Below, in pieces: positions 24,710 through 33,420 of a stretch of DNA of 64,000 bases. The stretch spans positions 8,292,501 through 8,356,500 of the forward strand of contig NZ_CP012159.1 in the NCBI RefSeq assembly GCF_001189295.1, in the 5' to 3' direction. Every line of letters begins with the position of its first letter. Within the stretch, counting starts at the first letter, position 1. This stretch comes from Chondromyces crocatus. GTDB lineage: Bacteria > Myxococcota_A > Polyangia > Polyangiales > Polyangiaceae. A program made the translations under genes and the position numbers. Under the pieces are notes generated by a model. That model did no database searches. It had not been told where the DNA came from and saw only the letters and a list, made by a program, of their open reading frames with translations.

Positions 24710-26998
24710 CTACTCGTCGTCACCGGTCGGGACGATCGGGTGCCGCAGGGTTCGCGGCGAATCATCGAGATCGGGCACCCGGATGGAGATGGGCATCGGC
24801 ACCCGTATCGACGGCGGGACCGGCTCCCCTTCCTCGGGGATGTAGTAACGGCTGCTCGGCGCGGGCTCGTCCTGGACTGGCGAGACGGCGCTCACGCGGT
24901 TCTCACCGAGTGCGTGCTTCTGCTCGAGGAAGCGGATCACCGAGGGCCCCGTGGAGCGCTGCAGCGCAGAGCGCAGGTCGCCAGGGAGCGTGGACTCGAT
25001 GATCAGCTTCACGCCGGTACGCGGGTGCGTGATCTCGATGCGCACGAGGTGCACGAACGAACGATCGAGGCCGTGTTTCTCCTCGAAGTATCGGTTCGTG
25101 GGGACGTGTCCGTAGCGCTCGTCGCCCAGCACCGGGTGCCCGATGGCCGCGAGATGGCGCCGAATCTGGTGTGTCCTTCCGCCATCCGGGATCACGCGGA
25201 GGATGGAGTGACCCGAGGCCACGGCCAGCCTGCGGTAGCGCGTACGCGCCGAGTAGACCCGGTTGCCCTCCCGCAGGTCACGCGTGATGGCTCCCTTGCC
25301 CGGCGTCACGCCCTTGGCGGCCGCCACGTAGATCAGCCGGCCCGTCGTGGCGAGCGCCTCACCCCAGCGGGCGAGCGCCTCCTCGTCTCGGGCCAGCATG
25401 CACAGGCCGCTCGTCCCAGGATCCAGTGCGTGGACCACATGGAGCAGATCGTTCACGCCCGGGATGCGCGCGCAGCGTGCCAGCAACGACCCCAGGTACT
25501 CCTGCTGCGGCCCCACGGGCTCGTGGGGACCCTTCTCCACGACGAGCACCCCGTCGTCGTCGTAGATCACCCGCGGTGGAGGCGCAGGGGTCCGCCGCAG
25601 CGCGACGATCGTCTCGACCTCCTCGGTGAGGGGGATCATGTCGAGGGGCGTCAGCTCGGTGGAGCTGTAGCCGAGCCGGCTCATATGATCGAGGTCGCGC
25701 GCGAGCGTGTCCGGATCGCACGAGACATAGACCAGCAGTGGCGCTGCGAGACGCGCCACGGCTTCCCGCGCGGTCGGTGAGATCCCGCGCCGCGGTGGGT
25801 TGATCACCACCGCGTGGAACCGCTCCCCGGCAGCAGCGAGCTGTGCCACGACGTCGGCAACGTCGCCGGTCCGCACCTCCATGAGCGACGACAGGTTTTG
25901 CGACTCGGCGGCTGCACGCGCATTCGCGGCCGCAGGCGCAAAGGACTCGACGCTGAGCACCCGGTTGCCACCGTGCGCGAGCGCCAGCGCGATCGCCCCC
26001 GATCCACCGTACAGGTCCAGCAACCGGAGCGGCTTGCGCTCGGTGATGGAGACGGGTGCGGGCTCGGTGTCGGTGGTCTCGGCGGTCGGGCTCTCGCGCT
26101 CCAGTGACGTGATCTCGCGCAGCAACATCGCGTGGACACGGGCTGCTTGCGTGCGGTGCGCCTGCACGAACGAGCCGAAGGCCGCGATGTGGTACGTCGG
26201 CCCGATCTGATCGGGGACGTGCGACACGCCGTCGAGCAAGATCGTTTCCGGTCCCAGGATCTGGGGCGCCTCCGCGTCATGGAAGTTCGCCGCCACCCCG
26301 ACCACGCGCGGGAGCAGAGGCCGGATCGCCTTCCCAGCTTCGCGCAGCTCCTCCCGCGTCACGGCGCGCTCGCGCTGCAACACGAAGGTGATCAGCACGA
26401 ACGACGGATCATCCTCCCTCGCGCCCAGCTCCTTGAACAGCGGAGAGCTCGCCGGCAAGTGGACCTCCCGGAGATCGATGGCGCGCAGCACGCCGCCCCG
26501 CGTCGGGTCGTAGGGAAGGAGAAGCGCGCGCGCCTCCGGAGGCGGCGCAGCGATGAGCTCGCGCAAGCGCGAGGTCACGGCCGAGAGCGCGGGGGCGAGG
26601 ACCCGACAGCTCGGGATGTCGATCACCTCGTGGTGACCCGTGCGACCGTAGAGACCGATCGCGCCTGTCGGCGACACGATGAGCTTGGCGCGCCCCCGGT
26701 AGCCGACGATCGGATCGGCCGGGATGACGGGCTGTGTGTACAGCAGCTCGAGTGACGGGTAGTGCGCCACAGCGCTGCGCACACGAGCGCGCTTCGCCTC
26801 GAGCTGCTGCGCGTAGTCGTTCGCGATGTGGGGGCACCCCGCGCACTCGACCGCGTGCTGGCACTCGATCAGTGTGCTCGGGATCTCTCCTGCCTTGAGC
26901 GTGCGTCGCACGGCCGCGGACAAGATGCCGCCAGAGCCCTGAGTCCTCGGGCCATCACCGAGGCCGTGCGGTCCTTCGATACCTGCGCCGGAAGCCAT
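24710..26998 (-). CDS. Fused RlmD/TrmA-type uridine methyltransferase and RluA-type pseudouridine synthase
   Basis: A 762-residue two-domain enzyme. The N-terminal half is a TrmA/RlmD-family RNA m5U methyltransferase: iron-sulfur cysteines Cys46, Cys52, Cys55 (EC-(x5)-C-xx-CP), SAM motif 'LLDLYGGSGAIALAL' near 330 and catalytic Cys427 in YVSCDPDTL. The second half (about 475-710) is an RluA-family pseudouridine synthase with catalytic Asp526 in HALDPGTSGL and 'DGGRTHQIRRHLAAIGHPVLGD' near 600. A Pro/Glu-rich tail of about 70 residues follows. All key residues are present. Both activities target rRNA/tRNA uridines. ATG at 26998 is chosen by homology. Confidence 0.88.
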   Translation of the reverse strand: MASGAGIEGPHGLGDGPRTQGSGGILSAAVRRTLKAGEIPSTLIECQHAVECAGCPHIANDYAQQLEAKRARVRSAVAHYPSLELLYTQPVIPADPIVGYRGRAKLIVSPTGAIGLYGRTGHHEVIDIPSCRVLAPALSAVTSRLRELIAAPPPEARALLLPYDPTRGGVLRAIDLREVHLPASSPLFKELGAREDDPSFVLITFVLQRERAVTREELREAGKAIRPLLPRVVGVAANFHDAEAPQILGPETILLDGVSHVPDQIGPTYHIAAFGSFVQAHRTQAARVHAMLLREITSLERESPTAETTDTEPAPVSITERKPLRLLDLYGGSGAIALALAHGGNRVLSVESFAPAAANARAAAESQNLSSLMEVRTGDVADVVAQLAAAGERFHAVVINPPRRGISPTAREAVARLAAPLLVYVSCDPDTLARDLDHMSRLGYSSTELTPLDMIPLTEEVETIVALRRTPAPPPRVIYDDDGVLVVEKGPHEPVGPQQEYLGSLLARCARIPGVNDLLHVVHALDPGTSGLCMLARDEEALARWGEALATTGRLIYVAAAKGVTPGKGAITRDLREGNRVYSARTRYRRLAVASGHSILRVIPDGGRTHQIRRHLAAIGHPVLGDERYGHVPTNRYFEEKHGLDRSFVHLVRIEITHPRTGVKLIIESTLPGDLRSALQRSTGPSVIRFLEQKHALGENRVSAVSPVQDEPAPSSRYYIPEEGEPVPPSIRVPMPISIRVPDLDDSPRTLRHPIVPTGDDE

Positions 26999-27282
26999 TC
27001 TGGTGGAGCTTACAAGGGGTACTGCCCAGCGTCGAAGGTGGAAAATGGACGTGGTGAGAGCTTTTCCGCTCGACGCGACCCGGAGGATGACGGCTCGACC
27101 CCGCGACATCGACCTCCTCCCGCGCCTCCGACCGCACCCTGGGGCCTGAATTTCGGGCCCGCTCCGGGCGTCCTCATCCCGTCGGCTCCCCTACGGGACC
27201 GCTGCCTTCTCCGTGGCACTCTGCCCCGGACCGTGCGCTAGGATGGGCCACCCTGCGCGCCTTCCTCGCCGTTCTCGCTGCT

Positions 27283-28548
27283 TTGTCTTGCATCATGCTC
27301 CTCGGCCGACCTGCACTGGCGGGCCCAGGAGACGCAGAGGCCAATCGGGGCATCGCCCTGGCGAGGCGGGGAGATTGTGTCCAGGCGGTGCCTCTTCTGG
27401 AGGAGGGGGAGTCCAAGCGCCACCGACCCAACTCCGCCCTCGCCCTCGCAGAGTGCTACGCGAAGCTGGGGGACCTCCTTCGAGCCAGTGAGCTGTTTCA
27501 CGCCATCGCAGCCGAGAAGCCCGGGCGAAAGTACGGATGGTGGGACAACGCTGCCATCAAGCGTGCCGCCGCAAAGGCCAAAGCGGTCGACGAGCGCATC
27601 CCGACCCTCACCCTCGAGATCGAGGAGCTCTACGGAGCGCTGGAAATCGAGATTGACGGGCGACCGGTCGAGGATACCACCCAGCCCATCAAGATCCCCC
27701 CGGATCGACCTGTCGCCCTCGTCGCGCGCGCCACAGGACGACAGGATCTGAAGGAAGAGGTGACGCTCCACGAGGGAGAGCGGCGCGTCATGAAGCTCAG
27801 GCTGCTGGCGCTTCCACCACCTCCTCCGAGAAAACCACCTGGGGACCCGGAAGAAAGCGATGTGTCCCCACATCCCGAGCCCCGTCTATGGATCGGCGGC
27901 GGCTACCAGGGGTTCATCGTCCCTTGGTTCATGTTCGGCTTCTTCGGAGACGGAGGCCGCACGATGCTGGTTCCCGGTGGGACCGTGTCGCTCGGCTTCA
28001 AGACCTCCGCCATCGACATAACCGTGGCGGCATCTTACGCGAGCTTCCGCCTCGGTGAGACCCCGTTCAAGCCGGCAGGATCACCAGACACCGACTACGA
28101 GATCATCGAGAGTGATCTGCAAGCGCTCCTCGCCAGCGTCCACGTGGCGTGGGATCTGCCTCTCGACGCTCGGGGGCGCTTTCATCTCCGCATCGGAGGC
28201 GGCCTCGGTCTCGGATGGGCGTTCACCGGCGATCTGTATCGATCCCAGGCCTATCCCCTCCCCGGAGCGGCAAACGATCTCGCACGATGGAAGCGTTGCC
28301 GTGGTCCGAACAACCCCGAAGGCACCTTCCTCTACTGCAATCAGCTCGATCACGACGCCGATCGCTACCCTGGCTACACCGAACCGAGCTGGTTTGCCGG
28401 CGGCTACCGGCCGACGTTCTTCCCTTACCTCGCGCTGCCAGAGATCGGCCTCGCCATCCACCCTTCCCCCAAGATCGCCATCGATTTCACCGTGGGAGCG
28501 TCCCTCACGGGGCTGCTCACCCGGGCGGGGGTCCGCTTCGGCCTTTGA
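27283..28548 (+). CDS. Exported TPR protein with C-terminal barrel-like domain
   Basis: At least 421 residues. The open frame shows a signal peptide running from about 27253 ('LRAFLAVLAAL' then 'GRPALA'), but no ATG or GTG precedes it after the stop at 27088; the annotated start is a TTG inside the signal. Residues 18-95 look like one TPR repeat pair ('LARRGDCVQAVPLLEEGE', 'LALAECYAKLGDL'). Residues 110-165 resemble a PEGA-like sandwich domain, followed by a Pro-rich linker and, from about 205, a strand-rich Gly/aromatic region resembling an outer-membrane barrel with a Cys pair. This TPR-PEGA-barrel type is common among myxobacterial surface proteins. Exact role unknown. Confidence 0.65.
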   Translation: MSCIMLLGRPALAGPGDAEANRGIALARRGDCVQAVPLLEEGESKRHRPNSALALAECYAKLGDLLRASELFHAIAAEKPGRKYGWWDNAAIKRAAAKAKAVDERIPTLTLEIEELYGALEIEIDGRPVEDTTQPIKIPPDRPVALVARATGRQDLKEEVTLHEGERRVMKLRLLALPPPPPRKPPGDPEESDVSPHPEPRLWIGGGYQGFIVPWFMFGFFGDGGRTMLVPGGTVSLGFKTSAIDITVAASYASFRLGETPFKPAGSPDTDYEIIESDLQALLASVHVAWDLPLDARGRFHLRIGGGLGLGWAFTGDLYRSQAYPLPGAANDLARWKRCRGPNNPEGTFLYCNQLDHDADRYPGYTEPSWFAGGYRPTFFPYLALPEIGLAIHPSPKIAIDFTVGASLTGLLTRAGVRFGL

Positions 28549-29431
28549 TCTCGCCGCGCCTCACCCACGTACGGCGCCGACGCCGCACCGCAGCAACCAT
28601 CACGGACATCCCGAACAGCGCGATCGCGCCGCCTCCTGCCGTCGACGCGCTCGCTGGTGACATGCCGCAGCGCCCTGGCGCCTGATCGTCTCCACACTCG
28701 CGCGCAAAGCCATGACGCGGAATCGGGTTGCAGTGCCCGCTGCCCTCCTCGCGGGGCGGATACGTGGCGCAGATCCCTGCCGCATCATCCGGAGAGAGCA
28801 CCCTGAAGTCCGTCGAGTACACGTCGTACACGGGGCGCATGGTCGCATCATCGGTCAGCGCGTGGCCCATGCCCAGGAAGTGACCGGCCTCGTGGGTCAG
28901 GACCGATCGGAGATCGTACATGTCCCCATCCACGAACTCGTAGTTGGCGGTGTTGACCTCGATGTCGGCGTTGTACAGCTCGCCGTTCCTGGGATCGTAG
29001 CTGACGGTGGTGAGCGCGATGTTGTGCTGCCCGTCGACGTGGGGCCACACCTCGTCGCGGAAGACGAGGATGTTCGCGTTGCCCGCCTTCTTGTTGTACT
29101 CGGTCTGATCGCAGGTCACCGTCCCCATGTTCTCGACGCTGATGCCCGGCGTCGCTCCTCCACAGTCCGCGGTCTGCCAGGCGTCGAAGGCAGCGTCGAG
29201 CGCCTCGTTTGCACGCTCCAGCGTCACATCGCTCGATGCATCTTCCTGGAGGGCGAAGCCGATGCACGAGCGCTTCCACTGCAGGGGCAAGCATCCCTCG
29301 ATGATCTCCCCGTCACACGCATCCACCCCTCTGCAGGTGGTGGAGCGACAGTATGCCGCCGCCTCGCTCGTCGCGAGCAACGCAAAGGCCGAGGCGACGA
29401 CCACCGCCGACGCACGCGAGCCAGAAGCCAT
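28517..29431 (-). CDS. Secreted matrixin-like zinc metalloprotease with MYXO-CTERM-like tail
   Basis: A 304-residue exported protein. Signal peptide at about 1-28 ending 'SEAAA'. The metzincin zinc motif HEAGHFLGMGH is at 180-190, matching matrixin (M10) active sites, with the Glu catalytic residue; 'NANILVFRDEVWPH' and 'ADIEVNTANYEF' upstream fit the metzincin strands. Near the end is a Cys, then a membrane-like stretch and Arg-Arg-Arg-Arg-Arg (about 263-290), like the MYXO-CTERM anchoring signal, though the basic tail here is longer than usual. It converges with the TPR gene and overlaps its 3' end by 32 bases. Start ATG fits the signal peptide. Confidence 0.82.
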   Translation of the reverse strand: MASGSRASAVVVASAFALLATSEAAAYCRSTTCRGVDACDGEIIEGCLPLQWKRSCIGFALQEDASSDVTLERANEALDAAFDAWQTADCGGATPGISVENMGTVTCDQTEYNKKAGNANILVFRDEVWPHVDGQHNIALTTVSYDPRNGELYNADIEVNTANYEFVDGDMYDLRSVLTHEAGHFLGMGHALTDDATMRPVYDVYSTDFRVLSPDDAAGICATYPPREEGSGHCNPIPRHGFARECGDDQAPGRCGMSPASASTAGGGAIALFGMSVMVAAVRRRRRTWVRRGEIKGRSGPPPG

Positions 29432-29532
29432 CGTCAAAGAAGAGCGCCCGGGAACGCGGCATGCAAGCCCCTGCGCTTCCTCAGCACCATCCCCTGCGTT
29501 CAATGCGTTGCGCCAGGAGCCGCGCCCTTCGT

Positions 29533-29871
29533 TCACCTGGCCAGATGGATGGGCCTGCCGAGCTTCCGGGACAGCACCGCGTCCACAGCGTTCCAGAGCT
29601 CATCCCCGCTCTTCGATGCCACCCAGCGCCCTTCGTTGTGCCGGTAATCGAAGTGCCAGGCCGAACGCTCCGCGGCCATCCAGATCTGCCGCGCCGCACG
29701 GTGGCTGTTGATCACGAACTTCACCCCATCCTCGAACTCGATCGTCAGGATGCCGCTCGACAGATCCGACTCCGGTCCGTCGGTCAGATCCATGATCCGA
29801 TCCTGCAGCTCCCGGAGCGTCCGATCTGCGGCCGCCTCATACACCTGCTCCGGAACCGACGCGTCGCTCAT
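29533..29871 (-). CDS. cyaY: Iron donor protein CyaY (bacterial frataxin)
   Basis: A 112-residue frataxin. It binds iron and modulates iron-sulfur cluster assembly by IscS. The first helix carries acidic residues (residues 2-30), and the sheet has the typical 'GILTIEFEDGVKFVINSHRAARQIWMA' followed by 'WHFDYR' and a C-terminal helix, all in CyaY order. Length is normal. No isc genes lie nearby; the next gene in the same direction is the secreted protease 101 bases downstream. Confidence 0.9.
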   Translation of the reverse strand: MSDASVPEQVYEAAADRTLRELQDRIMDLTDGPESDLSSGILTIEFEDGVKFVINSHRAARQIWMAAERSAWHFDYRHNEGRWVASKSGDELWNAVDAVLSRKLGRPIHLAR

Positions 29872-30113
29872 GGCAGGCGGTTATACCCGCACGCACGCCA
29901 GACGTCGCCCTGTAGATTTGGCCGTGCTCGCTCGCCGAGCCCCCTCTCCTGCCGACAGAACGCCCGCGTCCCTCTTCGAAGACAACGTCTGGACAGCCAG
30001 CAGGCCAGGCCGGAATGGCCTCCTGTAGCAGGAGGGATGAGCATCGGCGACAGCGACACACGCGCGTCGAAGGTTTGCCTCCGGTCCTGGGGCGTGCAAC
30101 GCCCGACCCATCG

Positions 30114-30791
30114 ATGCTCCGTTATCAGACCGTACTTTTCGATCTCGACGGCACCCTGGTCGACTCGATCCGTCTCATCCTCGACAGCTTCCACCACACC
30201 TTCGCCGCGTTCGGCCTCCCCCCACGCGACGAGGCCGAGCTGCTCCGCGGCATCGGCGTCCCCCTCGCCAAGCTGCTCTCCGGATGGAGCCCCGATCCCG
30301 CGACGGCCGACGCGATGCTGGCCACGTTCCGCGCATACAATCAGGAGCGCCACGACGCCACCATCCGCCCTTACCCCGGCATCCTCAGCGCCGTCGACAC
30401 CCTCGGGGCGCTCGGCGTTCGCCTCGGCATCGTCACCAGCAAGACCCGGCGCTTCGCCGAGATGGGCCTCCGGGTGACCGGCCTGGAGGCGGCGTTCCCC
30501 GTCCTGGTCTGCGGGGACGAGGTCACCCACCCCAAGCCCCACCGGGAGCCGGTGGACCGCGCGCTCGCACTCCTGTACGCCGCGCCCGAGGAGGCACTCT
30601 TCGTGGGCGACAGCCTGCACGACCTTCACGCTGGCAACGCGGCCCACGTGGCCACCGGCGCCGCCCTGTGGGGCGCCTTCACACGCGAAGACCTGGTCAG
30701 CGGGAACCCCACACACTGGCTCAGCACGCCCCACGAACTGCTCGAGGTGGTGCAGGGGGAACGCCTGTCCACCACCAGTGGATCCGGGTAA
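30114..30791 (+). CDS. HAD-family phosphatase (phosphoglycolate/pyrophosphatase-like)
   Basis: A 225-residue HAD hydrolase of the Gph/PpaX subfamily. Motif I is FDLDGTLVDS (about 8-17) with nucleophile and acid Asp; motif II Thr/Ser is in 'GIVTSKTRRF' near 119; motif III Lys in 'HPKPHREP' near 143; motif IV in 'FVGDSLHDL' near 168. The helical cap between motifs I and II is of type C1. Substrate cannot be told from sequence; phosphoglycolate or pyrophosphate are family possibilities. The ligand-binding lipoprotein gene begins one base after its stop, so they are probably cotranscribed. Confidence 0.87.
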   Translation: MLRYQTVLFDLDGTLVDSIRLILDSFHHTFAAFGLPPRDEAELLRGIGVPLAKLLSGWSPDPATADAMLATFRAYNQERHDATIRPYPGILSAVDTLGALGVRLGIVTSKTRRFAEMGLRVTGLEAAFPVLVCGDEVTHPKPHREPVDRALALLYAAPEEALFVGDSLHDLHAGNAAHVATGAALWGAFTREDLVSGNPTHWLSTPHELLEVVQGERLSTTSGSG

Positions 30792-30792
30792 G

Positions 30793-32469
30793 ATGCCCCC
30801 AACCGTGCCCTTCAAGTCGACCATTTCCGTTCCAGCGTCGAGCGCCTCGCGCTCGCTCCGACGCCTTGCTCCCCTCTTCGCAGCCTTCGCCCTGCCTCTC
30901 GGGGCAGGAGGATGTTCGCTGATCGTCGAGCAGAGCACCACGCAGTGCGAGACGAACGACGACTGCGTGAGCTTCCCTGGAGCGATCTGCTCCGCGGAGA
31001 AGGTCTGCGTCTCGAGCGCCAACGCCGCCTGCTCCACGAACCAGGAGTGCGTGTCGCGACTCGGCAACAACTACGTCTGCGTCCCCTCCGCAGGTACATG
31101 CAAGAGCCTCGTCTCCGAGCAGTGCCAGACCATCGTCGGCACGCCAGCTCCGGATGACGCCATCATCCTCGGCTCGATCGCCCCGACCACCGGCGTCGAT
31201 GAAGGCATCGGCGTCCCCATCGAGAACGCGGCTCGGGTCGCCGTCCACGACTTCCGCGATACTGCCGCCCAGATCGCCGACCGCCCCCGCCAGCTCGTCA
31301 TGGTGGGCTGCACCGACGACAGCAGCTCGGAGACGGCACGGACTGCGACCCGCCACCTGCTCTCGCTCGACTCGCCCGCCATCATCGGGGCAGCGTTCAG
31401 CGGCATCACCATGGACATCAAGGACGAGACCATCGCCGCCGGGACGCTCCTCATGTCTCCCTCGGCGACCGCCGTCGGGCTCGGCGATCTCGTCGACAAG
31501 AGCCTGGTGTGGCGCACCGCGCCTCCCGACACGTACCAGGCCCAGGCGATCGCGCTCTACATCAGCCAGTACCTCGAAGGTCAAGTGGCCGAGTCGCCCC
31601 TCAAGGTGGCCGTCCTACACCGCGGCGACGATTACGGCCGGCAGCTCCGGCAGGCGCTGGAGAACGAGCTGATCCTCAACGGCCAGCGCCCCACCCACCC
31701 GACCAACAGTGCGAACTACCTGCGCTTCGACTACGGCGACCCCGACAACCCCGATACCAACCCGCCGAAGCTCCAGGAGGCCGTCAACGCGGCGCTGACG
31801 AGCCAGCCGCACATCGTCGTGCTGGTCGGGTACTCCGAAGCGGTCAACGACATCTTCGTGCCGCTGGAGAAGGCGCTGGCCGAGCGGCCCCCGGCCACGA
31901 CCACATTGCCTTACTACGTGATGACGGACGGCGTGGTCAGCTCGGATCTCTGGGATACCATCGGGACCAACAACACACTTCGTAAGCGGGTCAGTGGGAC
32001 GACCCCAGGGAGAGCGCGCTCGAACCCTGTGTTCCAGGCCTTCGCCAAGACCTACAAGGCGCGCTTCGACGACGGCGGCTCCGAGGTCTTCGGCGCCGCA
32101 GAGGCCTACGACGCCGTGTACGTTCTCGGCTACGCCGCAGCCACGCTTGGCACGAATCCGGTCACGGGCCCTGGGCTCGCAGAGGGGATCGGCAAGCTCA
32201 TCCCGCCGGGCACCCCCATCGACGCCGGCGCCGCCGCCATCCCCGACGCGATCACACGGCTTCGCGCAGGCGAGAAGATCGACTTCACCGGCGCCTCCGG
32301 TCCCCTCGACTTCGATCTGGGCAAGGGCGAGGCAGCCGGCGACATCCAGATCTGGTGCATTCCCTCCGGCCTCGATGGCCGCGCCAGGAGCAACATCCTG
32401 GCTGGCCTCTTCCTCGACGCGGCGGATCCTGGAACCCTCAAGGGCTCCCTGAGCAGCGCCTGCGACTGA
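30793..32469 (+). CDS. Ligand-binding lipoprotein (ABC substrate-binding type I fold)
   Basis: A 558-residue lipoprotein with a lipobox at LGAGGC (Cys41). Residues 41-115 form a Cys-rich segment with repeated C-x4-DC/EC patterns, commonly seen at the base of myxobacterial lipoproteins. From about 120 on it matches the two-lobe type I periplasmic-binding fold of branched-chain amino-acid/urea receptors ('IILGSIAPTTGVDEGIGVPIENAARVAVHDF', 'PAIIGAAFSGITM', 'AYDAVYVLGYA'). No permease or ATPase gene is near, so it may be an orphan sensor rather than a transporter subunit (inference). ATG is one base after the HAD stop. Confidence 0.8.
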   Translation: MPPTVPFKSTISVPASSASRSLRRLAPLFAAFALPLGAGGCSLIVEQSTTQCETNDDCVSFPGAICSAEKVCVSSANAACSTNQECVSRLGNNYVCVPSAGTCKSLVSEQCQTIVGTPAPDDAIILGSIAPTTGVDEGIGVPIENAARVAVHDFRDTAAQIADRPRQLVMVGCTDDSSSETARTATRHLLSLDSPAIIGAAFSGITMDIKDETIAAGTLLMSPSATAVGLGDLVDKSLVWRTAPPDTYQAQAIALYISQYLEGQVAESPLKVAVLHRGDDYGRQLRQALENELILNGQRPTHPTNSANYLRFDYGDPDNPDTNPPKLQEAVNAALTSQPHIVVLVGYSEAVNDIFVPLEKALAERPPATTTLPYYVMTDGVVSSDLWDTIGTNNTLRKRVSGTTPGRARSNPVFQAFAKTYKARFDDGGSEVFGAAEAYDAVYVLGYAAATLGTNPVTGPGLAEGIGKLIPPGTPIDAGAAAIPDAITRLRAGEKIDFTGASGPLDFDLGKGEAAGDIQIWCIPSGLDGRARSNILAGLFLDAADPGTLKGSLSSACD

Positions 32470-32490
32470 CCAGCAGAGAACGCCTCGCTC

Positions 32491-33420
32491 TCACCAGGCC
32501 AGGATCGACAACGACACCATGTCGATGCTCCCTGAGTCGTTCGTGTCCCCATCCGCCACGCAGACCCGCCAGCTCCCGGTCGCGGGTTTCCCATGAAAGT
32601 CCGAGAAAGCGGTCCCAGGTCCCCTTTCCGGTGCGGGCGCGTAGTCGCAGCGGTTGTCGTCCTTGCAGACCACGCTGCCGCCACCGATCGAACTCCCCAT
32701 CGTCTGCGCGGAGCGCGCCTCACCATCCGCGAAGCGGATGGGATGGGCTGCCTCGAGGTTCGAGGAGTCTCCGTTCGATCCGAAGGAAGAGTCTTCGGGA
32801 TCGTTCACGCCAGGACGGCTCATGACCGTGAGCACCGTCTCGTCAGGACTGGCCACCTTGATGACCAGATCACCCAGGTAGGGATGCTGGATCCCAACGC
32901 TGAGTTCCACCTGCCGCACGAGAGCGTCACTGGCCGTCGTCACCGCGATGGGCACGCACACCATCGAAGCCAGACTGCCGTCATAACGCGCATCATCCGG
33001 GATCGAGATCCCCAGACGGGGCCCCTCGGTGAACGGCGTGAGCGTGGCTTCCTCACAGACGCTCGGCGCGCCGCTGCACGTGTACCCGTCGTCGACACCG
33101 CACGCCGAGCAGCCGTCTCCCGAGACCCCGTTGCCATCGTCGCAACGCTCACCGGCATCGATCGCGCCGTCACCACATCGCGGCACGGGCTCCCCCGAGC
33201 CTCCCTCTCCACCGGTTCCAGGTCCGCCACCGCCGGCATCGCCTCCCCCCTCGCCCGCACTGCCAGCGCTTCCCGCACCTGTGCCGCCGTTTCCATCCGG
33301 ATCCGCCGCATCGGGTCCCGTTCCCATCACATCGAGGGTGCAGGAGAGCGCACTCATCGCCGCAGCGACGAGGAGCGCGACGCCAACACCTGTGCCGAGC
33401 TGTCGATCCGGGGTCCTCAC
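32491..33420 (-). CDS. Lipoprotein with DUF4215 repeat and P-type proprotein convertase domain
   Basis: A 309-residue lipoprotein, GTG start; lipobox at LSC (Cys27). Residues 35-78 are a Gly-rich linker. Residues about 81-112 are one myxobacterial Cys-rich repeat (CGDG...GERCDDGN...GDGC), the DUF4215 pattern. The C-terminal 170 residues are a P-domain ('LSVGIQHPYLGDLVIKVASPDETVLTVM', 'WRVCVADGDTNDSGSIDMVSLSI'), a beta-sandwich usually adjoining subtilisin-type proteases. There is no catalytic domain, so it is probably a surface binding module. Convergent with the ligand-binding lipoprotein gene. Confidence 0.82.
   Translation of the reverse strand: MRTPDRQLGTGVGVALLVAAAMSALSCTLDVMGTGPDAADPDGNGGTGAGSAGSAGEGGGDAGGGGPGTGGEGGSGEPVPRCGDGAIDAGERCDDGNGVSGDGCSACGVDDGYTCSGAPSVCEEATLTPFTEGPRLGISIPDDARYDGSLASMVCVPIAVTTASDALVRQVELSVGIQHPYLGDLVIKVASPDETVLTVMSRPGVNDPEDSSFGSNGDSSNLEAAHPIRFADGEARSAQTMGSSIGGGSVVCKDDNRCDYAPAPERGPGTAFSDFHGKPATGSWRVCVADGDTNDSGSIDMVSLSILAW

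Noticed and set aside
29868-31070. 400-residue minus-strand frame opposite the HAD phosphatase
   Set aside because: Overlaps HAD and lipoprotein genes with intact motifs; no recognisable domain.
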